64,000 nt of DNA. Origin: Streptomyces aureoverticillatus. Lineage in GTDB: Bacteria; Actinomycetota; Actinomycetes; Streptomycetales; Streptomycetaceae. The DNA is taken from positions 86,001 to 150,000 of the forward strand of contig NZ_BMSY01000017.1 in NCBI RefSeq assembly GCF_014649395.1, read 5' to 3'. Numbering within the stretch: the stretch's first letter is position 1; every line of letters begins with the position of its first letter. Below the pieces are notes generated by a model. It was not told the DNA's origin and did not search any database. It saw nothing but the letters and a program-made list of their open reading frames with translations. Of this stretch, positions 18,511-27,092 are shown piece after piece. The position numbers and the translations under genes are program-made.

Positions 18511-19440
18511 ATGGAGCTGACGGAGACACGGCGGATCGGCGAGGCGCTGGGCCGCGAGGTGGTGGGGGCACGCCCGCTGGCGGGCGGGTTCTCCCACGAG
18601 ACGTCGCTGCTGAGCGTCGCCGGCGGCGGGCAGGTGGTAGCGCGGCTCGGTGGTGCCGATCCCGCCGTGGAGGCCGCGGTGATGGCGGCGGGCCGCACCC
18701 GCGTGCCCGTGCCCGAGGTGCTGCACGTGCTGCCCGCCGAGCCCGCGTCGGATGCCCGCGCCATGATGCTCCTGGAGTACGTGCACGGCACGCCGCTCAG
18801 CCGGACGCTCGCCCTCGGCGGCGACCCCGCCGACCTGCGCGCGCTCGGCGCCGAGGTCGGCCGCGTCGTCGCCCGCGTCGGGGCGGTGACGTTCGACCGG
18901 CCCGGCTTCTTCACCGACGACCGCCTCACCGTCGGGCGGGACGAGCGGCCGTGGTCACGGCAGTTGCCGGAGATCGCCGAGGCGTGCGTGGCCGCGGCGC
19001 CCGCGGAGCGGCTCGACCCGGCGACGCGGCGGGCCTGGGTGAAGCTGTGCGAGGCTCACGCGCCCGCCCTGGAACGCGTGGACCACCAGGCGCGCCTGGT
19101 GCACGCCGACATCAACCCCAAGAACATCCTGGTGTCCCGCACGGGTTCCGGCTGGCGCGTGGACGCCGTCCTGGACTGGGAGTTCAGCTATGCGGGCTGC
19201 CCCTACGGGGACGCGGCGAACATGCTCCGGTTCGGCGACGCGTACCCCGACGGCTTCCTGGACGGCTTCCGCCGGGGCTTCCGTGACGGCCGGGCCCTGC
19301 CTGACGAGGACTGGGAGTACCTGGGCCGCGTCCTCGACATGTTCGCCCTCAGCGACCTGGTGACACGGCCGACGGGACACGAGGTCGCGGACGCGGCGGC
19401 GGAGGTGATCCGGCGGTGGACGGCGCGTCCGTTCACCTGA
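18511..19440 (+). CDS. Aminoglycoside phosphotransferase/choline kinase-family protein
   Basis: A 309-residue kinase-like protein of the APH family: an N-lobe with VVARLGG and a MMLLEYVHG hinge, the catalytic LVHADINPKNILV loop (Asp then Asn) and the metal-binding VLDWEFSYAGCPYGD. Family members phosphorylate small hydroxyl compounds such as aminoglycosides, choline or sugars; nothing here fixes the substrate. It follows the LacI gene by 47 bp on the same strand and may be cotranscribed, so a sugar kinase role is possible. The upstream ribosome site (GGGGACA) is weak. Confidence 0.8.
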   Translation: MELTETRRIGEALGREVVGARPLAGGFSHETSLLSVAGGGQVVARLGGADPAVEAAVMAAGRTRVPVPEVLHVLPAEPASDARAMMLLEYVHGTPLSRTLALGGDPADLRALGAEVGRVVARVGAVTFDRPGFFTDDRLTVGRDERPWSRQLPEIAEACVAAAPAERLDPATRRAWVKLCEAHAPALERVDHQARLVHADINPKNILVSRTGSGWRVDAVLDWEFSYAGCPYGDAANMLRFGDAYPDGFLDGFRRGFRDGRALPDEDWEYLGRVLDMFALSDLVTRPTGHEVADAAAEVIRRWTARPFT

Positions 19441-19458
19441 GGTGATGTCTGCGCACCC

Positions 19459-19476
19459 CCGCCTGCGCCCAGGCGG
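19459..19476. terminator. Short hairpin between convergent kinase and methyltransferase genes
   Basis: CCGCCTG and CAGGCGG form a 7-bp stem with a CGCC loop in the 51-bp convergent gap. Confidence 0.45.
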
Positions 19477-19491
19477 ACGGGCCGACCCGGC

Positions 19492-20223
19492 TCACGCCCG
19501 AGGCCTGCGGGCCAGAAAGACGAACTCCCGGCCCGGCCGGTCGGGGGCGTCGCGCACGTCGTCCACCACGTACCCCTGCGCGAGCAGGTCCGCCTCGACC
19601 TCCTCCCGTTCGCGGAACCTCAGCGTCGACTCCGAGGTCAGCACCTGGCCGTCGGCCGCGAACACGTAGCTCCAGCGGAACGTCACCAGCGGCCCGTCCA
19701 CCTCGACCAGGTCCACCCAGTTCTCGACGGCGCCCACGCCCGGCACCTCCGTCACGCCGTGCGAGGCCGCCCGGTTCCATCCCTCCCAGGCCCGCCGGGA
19801 CGGATCCCGGGTCTCGAAGACGAAACGTCCTCCCGGACGCAGGGCGGCGCGGACGCCCGCCAGCGTCGCCCGCCAGGCCCCGTGGTCGGTGATCTGCTGG
19901 GCGGCGTTCGCCGTCATCGTCGCGAGGTCGACCTGGAGGGGAGGCAGGTCCGTGCCGTCGCCGTGGAGCCAGCGCACCCGCTCTCCGCCCGCCTTGGCCC
20001 CGGCCACGTCGAGGGAGGCCCGCGCGGGGTCGACGCCGACGACGTCGACCCCGCGTTCGGCCAGCAGCAGCGCGAACACTCCGGTACCGCAGCCGAGATC
20101 GAGGACCTGACGGGCGCCGAACTCCTCCACCAGGCGTACGTAGGCGTCGAGATCACCACGGTCGGGGTCGAGCGGGTCGTAGAGCACGGCGAGGCGCGGG
20201 TCCTGGAAGAGTTCGTCAGCCAT
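19492..20223 (-). CDS. Class I SAM-dependent methyltransferase
   Basis: A 243-residue Rossmann methyltransferase with motif I VLDLGCGTGVFALLLAERG, the acidic strand VVGVDPA, and FVFETRDPS near motif IV/post-IV. The N-terminal ADELFQDPRLAVLYDPLDPD is characteristic of a small actinobacterial family whose substrates are not known to me. The ATG at 20223 is chosen over an extension upstream that has no family-like sequence. It stands alone between the convergent APH-like gene and the fucosidase gene. Confidence 0.85.
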   Translation of the reverse strand: MADELFQDPRLAVLYDPLDPDRGDLDAYVRLVEEFGARQVLDLGCGTGVFALLLAERGVDVVGVDPARASLDVAGAKAGGERVRWLHGDGTDLPPLQVDLATMTANAAQQITDHGAWRATLAGVRAALRPGGRFVFETRDPSRRAWEGWNRAASHGVTEVPGVGAVENWVDLVEVDGPLVTFRWSYVFAADGQVLTSESTLRFREREEVEADLLAQGYVVDDVRDAPDRPGREFVFLARRPRA

Positions 20224-20289
20224 GCGGGCGAAGGTATACGGGTGCGGCAGGCCGCTGCCGCACCATTTCGCCCGCGCTGAGCAGGCCGC

Positions 20290-20400
20290 CCACAACCGCC
20301 CGCCGGCCGGTCAGCCCCGCCGACTCACGAGTCCGTCGGCCCGACAGCCGGTCAGCCCGTCTGCCGACAGCCCGTCAGCCACCCCTCAGCCCGCCGACCG
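20290..20400. repeat. Degenerate GTCAGCC-rich repeats after the GH29 gene
   Basis: The gap following the fucosidase stop is filled with imperfect copies of CCGACAGCCcGTCAGCCc-like units, four or five in about 110 bp, reaching into the last codons of the fucosidase gene. No other element is seen in this 162-bp gap. Confidence 0.5.
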
Positions 20401-21969
20401 ATACAACCCCACCTCCCCGAACCGCACCTTCCCCCGCGCCCCGATGACCCGCACCCGCCAGTGCCGGCCCCGCACCGGAGCCGCGAGGATCAGCACCCGG
20501 CTCGCGCCCACCGTGCCCGCCCCGGCGACCTTCGTCCATGTGCCGTCGCCGGACCGGGTCTCGACCACGAACGACTCGATCTGCTGTCCGGCCCGTGCCA
20601 CGTCCTCCGCGAGGCGTACGCGGTCGACCTCCCGTTCGCGGCCGAGGTCGATGGTGACGACGCCGCCGCGTCGCGTCAGCCGGGCGCCCGGGGCGGCGGC
20701 GAGGTCGGCGGGCAGTTCCCGGTCGATCCGTTGCCGGAACTCCCGCAGCCGCGCCACGTCGGCGTCGGGCAGCAGGCCGCGCTTGTCCGGTGGGACGTTC
20801 AGGAGCAGCACGGCGTTGCGGCCCACGGAGCGGAACCAGATGTCCGTCAACTGCTCGACGGACTTGGGCCGTTCGTCCTCGTGGAAGAACCAGCCGGGCC
20901 GGATGGACACATCGCACTCGGCGGGCCACCACTGCACGTACTGGGCGACGGCACGCGCCTCGGCCAGGGCCTCGCGGCTGCCCTGGTCCGGAGCGTCGAA
21001 GGGCAGGGCGTAGTCGACGCTGCCGTTGCCGGAGTCCTTCACCGGCACCACGCTCCACTCGTCCTCCCGGGCCAGCCCGCCCTCGTTGCCGACCCACCGC
21101 ACGTCCGGCCCCCGCACGGCGATCACCGCGCCCGGCGCGAGGGCGCGGATCAGGGCGTACCAGCTGTCCCAGTCGTAGCGTTCGACCTTCTCCGGCGGGA
21201 TGCGGCCCTGGGCGCCGTCGAACCACACCTCGTCGACGGGCCCGTACTCGGTCAGGACCTCGTACAGCTGGTTGAGCATGTACGCGCCGTAGTCCGTGGC
21301 GGCCAGCGTGAAGGGGTCGGCGGCGGGCCGGTCGTCGCCGGGCACCGGCGCCGGGACGGTCCGCGGCGCGCGTGCGCTGCCGTTGGCGTACACGCCGTGC
21401 AGGTACTGGTTCTCGTCGGCGGGCGAGACGTACACGCCGACCTTGAGGCCGTACTTCCGCAGCGAGGTGGTGAAGTCGCGCAGGACGTCGCCCCGGCCGC
21501 CGCGCCAACTGCTGCTCGCCACCGTGTGCTTGGTGTAGCGCGAGGGGTAGAGGACGAAGCCGTCGTGGTGCTTGACCGTGAGGATCGCCAGCTCGAAGCC
21601 GCCGTCGCGCAGCGCCCGCGCCCACTGGTCGGTGTCCAGGCCGGCGGGCTGGAAGACGTCGGGGTCCTCGTCGCCCGTGCCCCACTCCAGGCCCGTGAAG
21701 GTGTTCACGCCGAAGTGCAGGAACGCGGTCCGCTCCAGGCGCTGCCAGGCCACCTGCCGCCGGGTGGGCCGGACCCGGGACGCCTTGGCGACCACCTCGT
21801 CGGGGGTGTCGGTCGCGCTGATGGCGATGCGGTACGGGGGTCGGGGCCCCGCGAGTGCGGCGCCCCCGGACGCCGGGGCGCGGGGGGTCGCGGCGGCGGG
21901 TGAGGCGCTCGACGCCGCCACCGCCGTACCCACGGACGCGGCCATGAAGAGTCGTCTGCTGACGGTCAT
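20386..21969 (-). CDS. Secreted GH29 alpha-L-fucosidase
   Basis: A 527-residue exported fucosidase. A twin-arginine-like signal (SRRLFMAA) and AAATPRA region precede the GH29 barrel; conserved HFGVNTF, LTVKHHDGF and VDEVWFDGAQG are present, with Asp251 the likely nucleophile. A C-terminal beta-rich region (from about residue 400) with VRLAEDV and WRVRVIGARGK resembles an F5/8-type carbohydrate-binding module. It would release L-fucose outside the cell, feeding the fucose-type operon at the left edge. It follows the GH20 gene by 47 bp on the same strand, so the two are likely cotranscribed. Confidence 0.92.
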   Translation of the reverse strand: MTVSRRLFMAASVGTAVAASSASPAAATPRAPASGGAALAGPRPPYRIAISATDTPDEVVAKASRVRPTRRQVAWQRLERTAFLHFGVNTFTGLEWGTGDEDPDVFQPAGLDTDQWARALRDGGFELAILTVKHHDGFVLYPSRYTKHTVASSSWRGGRGDVLRDFTTSLRKYGLKVGVYVSPADENQYLHGVYANGSARAPRTVPAPVPGDDRPAADPFTLAATDYGAYMLNQLYEVLTEYGPVDEVWFDGAQGRIPPEKVERYDWDSWYALIRALAPGAVIAVRGPDVRWVGNEGGLAREDEWSVVPVKDSGNGSVDYALPFDAPDQGSREALAEARAVAQYVQWWPAECDVSIRPGWFFHEDERPKSVEQLTDIWFRSVGRNAVLLLNVPPDKRGLLPDADVARLREFRQRIDRELPADLAAAPGARLTRRGGVVTIDLGREREVDRVRLAEDVARAGQQIESFVVETRSGDGTWTKVAGAGTVGASRVLILAAPVRGRHWRVRVIGARGKVRFGEVGLYRSAG

Positions 21970-22016
21970 GGACGGGGTGCTCCCTTCAGGGCGGGGTGTT
22001 CCCCGCAGTGCGCGGA

Positions 22017-23903
22017 TCAGGGCACGGGCCGGTGCGTGCGCTTCAACTCCCAGGTCGCCGGGGTGCGTTGGTCGGGCGGGTACTGCACGACCCGGCCGTC
22101 GTCGGTGACGTGCGCCGCCATGCGCGTGATCGCGTTCGTCAGGCGGTGGCCGCCGCGTACCGGCGTGAGTTGCCAGCGCTGCAGTGTGTTCTTCGGGTCG
22201 CACGTCTCCTGGGTGACCGAACTGCCGGGCACCAGTGGCACGTTGAGGGTGAGCTTGCCTTCGCGGGTCTCCAGGCAGGCGCCGGTGCGGGCCGATCTCA
22301 GGGTGACGTAGCCGTCCGGGGTGCGGCGGAGCTCGTAGCCGGCGGGCGGCACACGGCCCGATACGTCACGGAGGGTGTAGGTGCCGTCGGCCACGGGGGG
22401 CTTCGTCGGGTCGCGCCATCCGGGAGCGTGTCCCACGGCGGTGTCGCGCGCCGTGAAGTCGGCGTACGTCGCGTCCGGGTGTGGGCTCCCCCACGTCACC
22501 TGCGCCACATGGCTCAGGGGCAGCCGCATCGAGGCCGCGACCTCGTTCTCCGTCTCGCCGCGGCCGTTGTCGGGCCACAGGCTGATCTTCGCGCCCGTGA
22601 CGCCCGCGCGCGAGGTGAGCGTCTCGCCCTCGAAGACGCGCGGGTCCCAGCGCTGCTCGTACAGCTTGCGCGTGTCGCTGTGGAAGCCGCCGCGCACTAG
22701 GTACAGCGCGTACGCGGCGTTCATCAACGGGTGCCCCTGGGCGATGAGTTCACTGGGCTTCGTGCGCACCGCGAGCCAGTGCTCGACGGTCGTCCCGGCC
22801 GCCACCGGCACGGTGTTGTCACCGGTCAGGCCGTCGTTCCAGATGCGCAGCCGCTTGCCCTTGCCCGCCGCGTACGCCTCCACGCGGTTCACGAAGTCGA
22901 TGAACGCGTCCTGGGGCGTGGCGCGTTCGCCGTACTTGCGGCGGGCGTGGTCGAGGATGTGCGGGTACTTCGCGAAGTCGGAGCCGAGCATGTACTCGTC
23001 GGCGCCCATGTGCCAGGACTTCGCGGGGAAGACGTCCGCGTACTCGTCGACGAGGCTCGTGTAGTAGGCGAAGGACTCGTCCTTGGTGATGTCCAGGCGC
23101 GAGGGCTGCTTCTTGCCGTCGGTGTCGGTGAGTTGCAGGTCGGGGCGGCGCTCCAGCCAGGGGTCCATGTGGCCCGGGGAGTTGATCTCCGGAATGACGG
23201 TGATGTGGTACTTGGCGGCGAGGGCGACCAGGCGGCGGATGTCGCTCTTCGAGTAGTAGCCCCAGGAGTTGGCCTCGGGGTGGCGGTCGCTCTTCACCTT
23301 CAGTTCGAGCAGGAGCTGGTTCTGTTTGCGGTAGGCCATGTCGCGGATCAGGTTCTCCAGCCAGGGCGTGGAGATGTTGATGTAGCAGGCGCACACGCCG
23401 ACGCCGCGCTCCTTGTACCGGGGCACGTCGACGGTGCGCCCGGCCGGGATCCGGTCGCCCTGCGCGAGGAGCTGGAGGAGGGTGCGCGTGCCGTAGAAGG
23501 CACCCGCCTCGGTGCCGCCGGTGATCTCCAGGCGCTCGCCCGCGCGCAGTTCGTATCCTTCGGCGCCGAGCGGCTTCCGCCCCTTCTCGACGTCGATCAG
23601 TACGTCGCCGGGGCGCGCGGCACCGGACGTGACGGGCGCCTTCCCGTGCCCCGCCGCCCGCAGGTCGTCCGCGAGGGTGTGCGCGACGCGGCGGGCGGCG
23701 GCATCCCGGGCGACGAGCCGCACCCCCTCGTCGTACACATAACTGCCCTCCCCCGGCGCCCAGTTGGTGAGCGCGGGAAGCGTGCGAGGAGGCGCTGACC
23801 GACCGTCGTCGTCCTGTGCGGCGGTGGCCGGGACGGCGGCCGCGAGCAGCAGCAGGGCCGCTGCGGCGCCGATCACACCGCGCCACCGGCCGCGGGCCGT
23901 CAT
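22017..23903 (-). CDS. Secreted GH20 beta-N-acetylhexosaminidase / lacto-N-biosidase-like enzyme
   Basis: A 628-residue secreted enzyme: signal peptide (GVIGAAAALLLLAAAVPATAA), GH20b-like N-terminal domain, GH20 barrel with the catalytic Asp302-Glu303 pair in WHMGADEYM and EINSPGHMDP, then a C-terminal beta-trefoil-like region (SARTGACLETR, TLQRWQL). The sequence looks closer to lacto-N-biosidase-type GH20 than to general hexosaminidases, but this needs a search. The ATG at 23903 is preferred over one at 23936: it has GGAG nearby, gives a normal signal peptide, and the predicted promoter would leave the 23936 start with no leader. Upstream gene of the GH20-GH29 pair. Confidence 0.88.
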   Translation of the reverse strand: MTARGRWRGVIGAAAALLLLAAAVPATAAQDDDGRSAPPRTLPALTNWAPGEGSYVYDEGVRLVARDAAARRVAHTLADDLRAAGHGKAPVTSGAARPGDVLIDVEKGRKPLGAEGYELRAGERLEITGGTEAGAFYGTRTLLQLLAQGDRIPAGRTVDVPRYKERGVGVCACYINISTPWLENLIRDMAYRKQNQLLLELKVKSDRHPEANSWGYYSKSDIRRLVALAAKYHITVIPEINSPGHMDPWLERRPDLQLTDTDGKKQPSRLDITKDESFAYYTSLVDEYADVFPAKSWHMGADEYMLGSDFAKYPHILDHARRKYGERATPQDAFIDFVNRVEAYAAGKGKRLRIWNDGLTGDNTVPVAAGTTVEHWLAVRTKPSELIAQGHPLMNAAYALYLVRGGFHSDTRKLYEQRWDPRVFEGETLTSRAGVTGAKISLWPDNGRGETENEVAASMRLPLSHVAQVTWGSPHPDATYADFTARDTAVGHAPGWRDPTKPPVADGTYTLRDVSGRVPPAGYELRRTPDGYVTLRSARTGACLETREGKLTLNVPLVPGSSVTQETCDPKNTLQRWQLTPVRGGHRLTNAITRMAAHVTDDGRVVQYPPDQRTPATWELKRTHRPVP

Positions 23904-23944
23904 CGGCTCCACAAGAAGCTCAGGAAGCTCAGTCATGAGGTCCG

Positions 23945-23973
23945 ATGATTGAAGTGCAGCAGAGTCATGTCAA
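23945..23973 (-). promoter_or_regulatory. Sigma-70-type promoter of the GH20-GH29 operon
   Basis: On the minus strand a perfect -35 TTGACA (23968-23973) and AATCAT (23945-23950) are 17 bp apart, putting transcription start near 23938 and giving a leader of about 35 nt to the ATG at 23903. Confidence 0.6.
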
Positions 23974-24023
23974 TGCTTCTGACGCGACGGGAGCCAGCCA
24001 ACTCCCCTTATCCATCGGATGAA

Positions 24024-24656
24024 TCAACTGCGGGCGAGGTGGCGGGTGTCCCCCACGCCGACGACCTGGCGGTTGTGGAAGAAGTCGTCCTCACGCAGCA
24101 GGGTGACGCTGCCGGAGGGCGCGGGGAAGCTGACGGAGCCCACCGACTCGAAGGGCATCTTGATCCAGGCCGCGACGACGAACGTCAGGGCGAACCCGTG
24201 CGTCACGATGATCTGGTGCTCGCGCGGGCGGCGCAGCAGGTCGTCCATGGCCGCGTAGACGCGGCGCGCGCACTCCGCCCGGGTCTCGGCGCCCGGCACG
24301 CCCTCGCGGTGTCCCATCCGGTCCCCGTCGGCCGGCGGCGGCACGAACCGCCGGTCCAGCCACTCCTGCGGGCGGCCCTCCGCCTCGCCGTAGGACTTCT
24401 CCCGCAGCCGCCGGTCCAGCAGCGGCTCCACGCCGAACAGTTCGCCCACCGCGTCGGCCGTCCGCGCGGCGCGGCGCAGGTCCGACGAGATCAGCTCGAC
24501 GTCGGCGCCTTCGGGGATGTCGGCCCGCAGCGCCCGGGCGATGGCGGCCGCCGCGCGCCTCCCTGCCGGTGTGAGGTCCGAGTCGTGCCAGCCGCCGACC
24601 ACCTTCTCGACGTGGTGGGTCGCCTCCGGGTGGGTGATGACGTGGAGGGTGCGCAT
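24024..24656 (-). CDS. Histidine phosphatase superfamily protein
   Basis: A 210-residue phosphatase-like protein. The N-terminal catalytic motif, usually RHG, reads THPEA here with His9 retained; the second catalytic His is in VTHGFAL, and Arg residues in SSDLRRAARTA and the LREKSYGEAEGR loop fit the fold. It is coupled to the MFS gene by a TGATG overlap, so it is made with a transporter and ArsR-type regulator. The changed first motif is shared, as far as I recall, by a Streptomyces subgroup; substrate is unknown. Confidence 0.85.
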   Translation of the reverse strand: MRTLHVITHPEATHHVEKVVGGWHDSDLTPAGRRAAAAIARALRADIPEGADVELISSDLRRAARTADAVGELFGVEPLLDRRLREKSYGEAEGRPQEWLDRRFVPPPADGDRMGHREGVPGAETRAECARRVYAAMDDLLRRPREHQIIVTHGFALTFVVAAWIKMPFESVGSVSFPAPSGSVTLLREDDFFHNRQVVGVGDTRHLARS

Positions 24657-26020
24657 CAGGGGGTGCCTTTCCTCGGCGTACCCGCTTCGGTACGCGATCC
24701 GGTGCTCGAGGAGAATGACGCACGCCCCGGCGCTTCTGCCTCCTCCGCCACGGTGCGACGGCGCGCCCACAGCAGGGCGCCCGCGAGCAGCACGGCGCCG
24801 CCGAGCAGCCAGCGCGGCGGGCCCGCGGGGAGGTGCCCGACGACCAATCCCGTTGTCGCTCCGACCAGTTGGAGGGCGAGCGACTGCACGGACAGGGCGG
24901 TGGCGCGGCCCGCGCTGCCGACGCGCCGGTGCAGGAGGTCGTTCTCGCTCGGGCCCGCGGCGCCGAGCCCGACGTACACGAGCACGTAGCCGACGACCGC
25001 GAGGGCGACCGGGACCGGCGCCGACGACACGCTCGTCACCGCCGTGCCGCCGAGCAGGAGCAGGCCGGTGGCCGCGGCGACCAGGCCGACGAGGACGGCG
25101 CGTTCGCTGCCGCCCGCGCGCCGGGCGAGCGGCGGCGCGAGGTGGCTGCCCGCCATCGAGCAGAGGAATCCGGCGCAGGCGAGTCCCGCGAAGAGCACCG
25201 CCCCGGACTCCGGCGCGCCCGTCAGGTCGACGGCCCGGCCGGGCGTCAGGATCTCCACGGTGACCAGCGCGCTGCCCGCGGCCGCCGCACTGAGGATGAT
25301 CCGCCGCACCAGCGCGTCCCGCCCGCCGAGGCGCACTCCGGCGACGACGGTGGCGGGGACCCCGCGCAGCACTCCGCGCAAGGTGGCGCGCGGCCGGGGC
25401 GGCTCGGGCAGCGCCGTCAGGACGTACAGCAGGAAGACGACCTCGACCGCCGCCCCGAGCAGCGCGGGCACGGACAGCGGAAGGACGAGCCCGGACGTGG
25501 CATCGCGCAGCCGGTCGCCGAGGCCGAGCAGCCAGGGCAGGGCGCCGCCGATCAGCACCCCGGCCGCCAGCGCCGCGGAGGTCGCGGCGCCACCGCGCGC
25601 GAGGCCGGTGCGCAGCTCGGCGTCGGGGCCCGCGCTCGCGTGCACCGTGTCGACGTACCAGGCCTCGGCCGGGCCGCTGGACAGGGCGCGGCCGGCGCCC
25701 TTCAGGACCATGGCGAGGACCAGCACCCACGCGGTGGTGCCGAGCGCGTGCAGGACCAGCGCGACGAGGTCGAAGAGCCCGGCGGCGGCCAGGACGGCGC
25801 GGCGCCCGAGCACGTCGGACAGTCCCCCGGTGGGGAGTTCGAGGGCGGCCGCGGTGAGGGAGTGCGCGGCGACGCAGCCCGCGACGGCCGCGAGGGCGAG
25901 CCCGCGCTCGGTCAGGAGCGCCACCATCGGGGCGATGGTGAGGCCGAGCGGCAGCCAGAACAGCGCACAGACGGTGACGTAGCGCCGCCGTGCGGTACGC
26001 GGGTCCAGGGGCTCAGTCAT
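24656..26020 (-). CDS. MFS transporter
   Basis: A 454-residue major facilitator with about twelve hydrophobic helices; the cytoplasmic loop after helix 2 carries GGLSDVLGRRAVL, the family's conserved turn. A charged Arg/Ser/Thr tail follows the last helix. It overlaps the ArsR-family gene by 8 bp upstream and the phosphatase gene downstream, so regulator, transporter and phosphatase form one unit. Probably a drug or metabolite exporter; the substrate cannot be read from sequence. Confidence 0.9.
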   Translation of the reverse strand: MTEPLDPRTARRRYVTVCALFWLPLGLTIAPMVALLTERGLALAAVAGCVAAHSLTAAALELPTGGLSDVLGRRAVLAAAGLFDLVALVLHALGTTAWVLVLAMVLKGAGRALSSGPAEAWYVDTVHASAGPDAELRTGLARGGAATSAALAAGVLIGGALPWLLGLGDRLRDATSGLVLPLSVPALLGAAVEVVFLLYVLTALPEPPRPRATLRGVLRGVPATVVAGVRLGGRDALVRRIILSAAAAGSALVTVEILTPGRAVDLTGAPESGAVLFAGLACAGFLCSMAGSHLAPPLARRAGGSERAVLVGLVAAATGLLLLGGTAVTSVSSAPVPVALAVVGYVLVYVGLGAAGPSENDLLHRRVGSAGRATALSVQSLALQLVGATTGLVVGHLPAGPPRWLLGGAVLLAGALLWARRRTVAEEAEAPGRASFSSSTGSRTEAGTPRKGTP

Positions 26021-26963
26021 GGGTGTAGCCCGTGAGGCGTCTGGGGGCAGGCGTGCCGGAGCCGGCCGCTGCCGCCGAGGTGTCGCTCTTCGCGGGGGTG
26101 TCGGCTGCCGGGGAGGCGTCTGTCCGCGTGGGGCTGTCGGCTGCCGCGGAAGGTTCTGGCCGCGCTGGGCTTTCGGCTGCCGCGGAGGTGTCTGCCCCCG
26201 CCGGACTGTCGGCTGCCGCGGAAGGGGCGTCTTCCGTGCGGCCGTCCGCCGCCGCCCGCGCCGCGACCGGAAGCCCGGCGAAGAACACCATCACCTGCTC
26301 GGCCCGCGGATCCCCCGCGTCACGGGCCGCGAGCTCCTCCAACTTGTCGTCGTACGCCTGCTTGAGCTCGGCCAGGGACTCGGGCGTCAGGCGCGGCATC
26401 AGGTCCGTGATCCCGGCGTGGTCGAGCCACTCGCGACCGAGCCGTCCGGCGGCCATGTCCGACTCGTGCCGGGCCAGGGACGCGCCGAGGCCCTCGACCT
26501 GGCGCCGGGCCATGATGCCCGCGAAGTCGCGGCCGACCGGCGAGGCGTCCATCGCCGAGTGGTCCCAGGTGGTCACCGCGTGCACCGGACGCCAGCGGCG
26601 CTCGCGGCCGTCGCGGTGCTCCGCCTCGGCGACGAACGCGTACTTCGCGAGGACCCGCAGGTGGTAGCTGGTGGAGGCGGACGACTCCCCCGTCCTGGCG
26701 GCGAGCTCGCTGGCGGTGGCGGGCCCGTCCGTGCGCAGCAGGCCGAGCAGCCGGATGCGCAGCGGGTGCGTGAGGGCCTTGACGGCGGCGGGCTCCCGCT
26801 CGGGGTCGAGCCTCCGCAGGCGCGACTCCCCCAGCAGGGTCCGCTCTTCCCCGGTGCCGGGCCCGTCTTCCCCGGTCCCGGTGCTGGTCCCGGCCTCGAT
26901 CCCGGGCGACGGGCCTTCTTCGTCAGCGTCAGCCATATCGGGAGCGTAGGACGGCTCACGCAT
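26013..26963 (-). CDS. ArsR-type winged-helix regulator with repetitive C-terminal tail
   Basis: A 316-residue protein: acidic N-terminus, an ArsR/HTH_20 winged helix at about 55-130 (ALTHPLRIRLLGLLRTDGPA, then ESSASTSYHLRVL), a helical middle domain, and an unusual tail of 12-residue Ala/Ser/Pro/Asp repeats after about residue 245. The ATG at 26963 is taken as a leaderless start because the predicted promoter would begin transcription exactly there; an ATG at 26936 is the alternative. A perfect inverted repeat overlaps the promoter and start codon, which suggests autorepression of the regulator-MFS-phosphatase operon. Confidence 0.85.
   Translation of the reverse strand: MREPSYAPDMADADEEGPSPGIEAGTSTGTGEDGPGTGEERTLLGESRLRRLDPEREPAAVKALTHPLRIRLLGLLRTDGPATASELAARTGESSASTSYHLRVLAKYAFVAEAEHRDGRERRWRPVHAVTTWDHSAMDASPVGRDFAGIMARRQVEGLGASLARHESDMAAGRLGREWLDHAGITDLMPRLTPESLAELKQAYDDKLEELAARDAGDPRAEQVMVFFAGLPVAARAAADGRTEDAPSAAADSPAGADTSAAAESPARPEPSAAADSPTRTDASPAADTPAKSDTSAAAAGSGTPAPRRLTGYTHD
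26065..26222 (-). repeat. Coding tandem repeat, 36-bp period, in the ArsR-type gene
   Basis: TCGGCTGCCG recurs at 26101, 26137, 26173 and 26209, an exact 36-bp period, with a more degenerate copy at about 26065. It encodes 12-residue units of the type SAAADSPxxxDT. Confidence 0.85.
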
Positions 26964-26998
26964 TCTGCAAAAGTAGTTTTGCAGAATTTCTTTGGGAA
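26962..26998 (-). promoter_or_regulatory. Operator and leaderless promoter of the ArsR-type gene
   Basis: ATTCTGCAAAA (26962-26972) and TTTTGCAGAAT (26977-26987) are perfect inverted repeats around GTAG. On the minus strand TTCCCA (26993-26998) and TACTTT (26970-26975) are 17 bp apart, so the palindrome covers most of the spacer, the -10 and the start codon. Confidence 0.65.
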
Positions 26999-27092
26999 AA
27001 TGTTCGGGCGGCGGGCGCCTACGCGGTGTCGGGGGTACGCCGCCCTCTCGGCGGGACGCGTCGCGGGGAGGCGGCCGGGGCGGCCGTCCCGG

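Noticed and set aside
19433..19780. A 115-codon minus-strand frame inside the methyltransferase gene
   Set aside because: It overlaps the methyltransferase in another frame and has only Arg/Gly-rich sequence.
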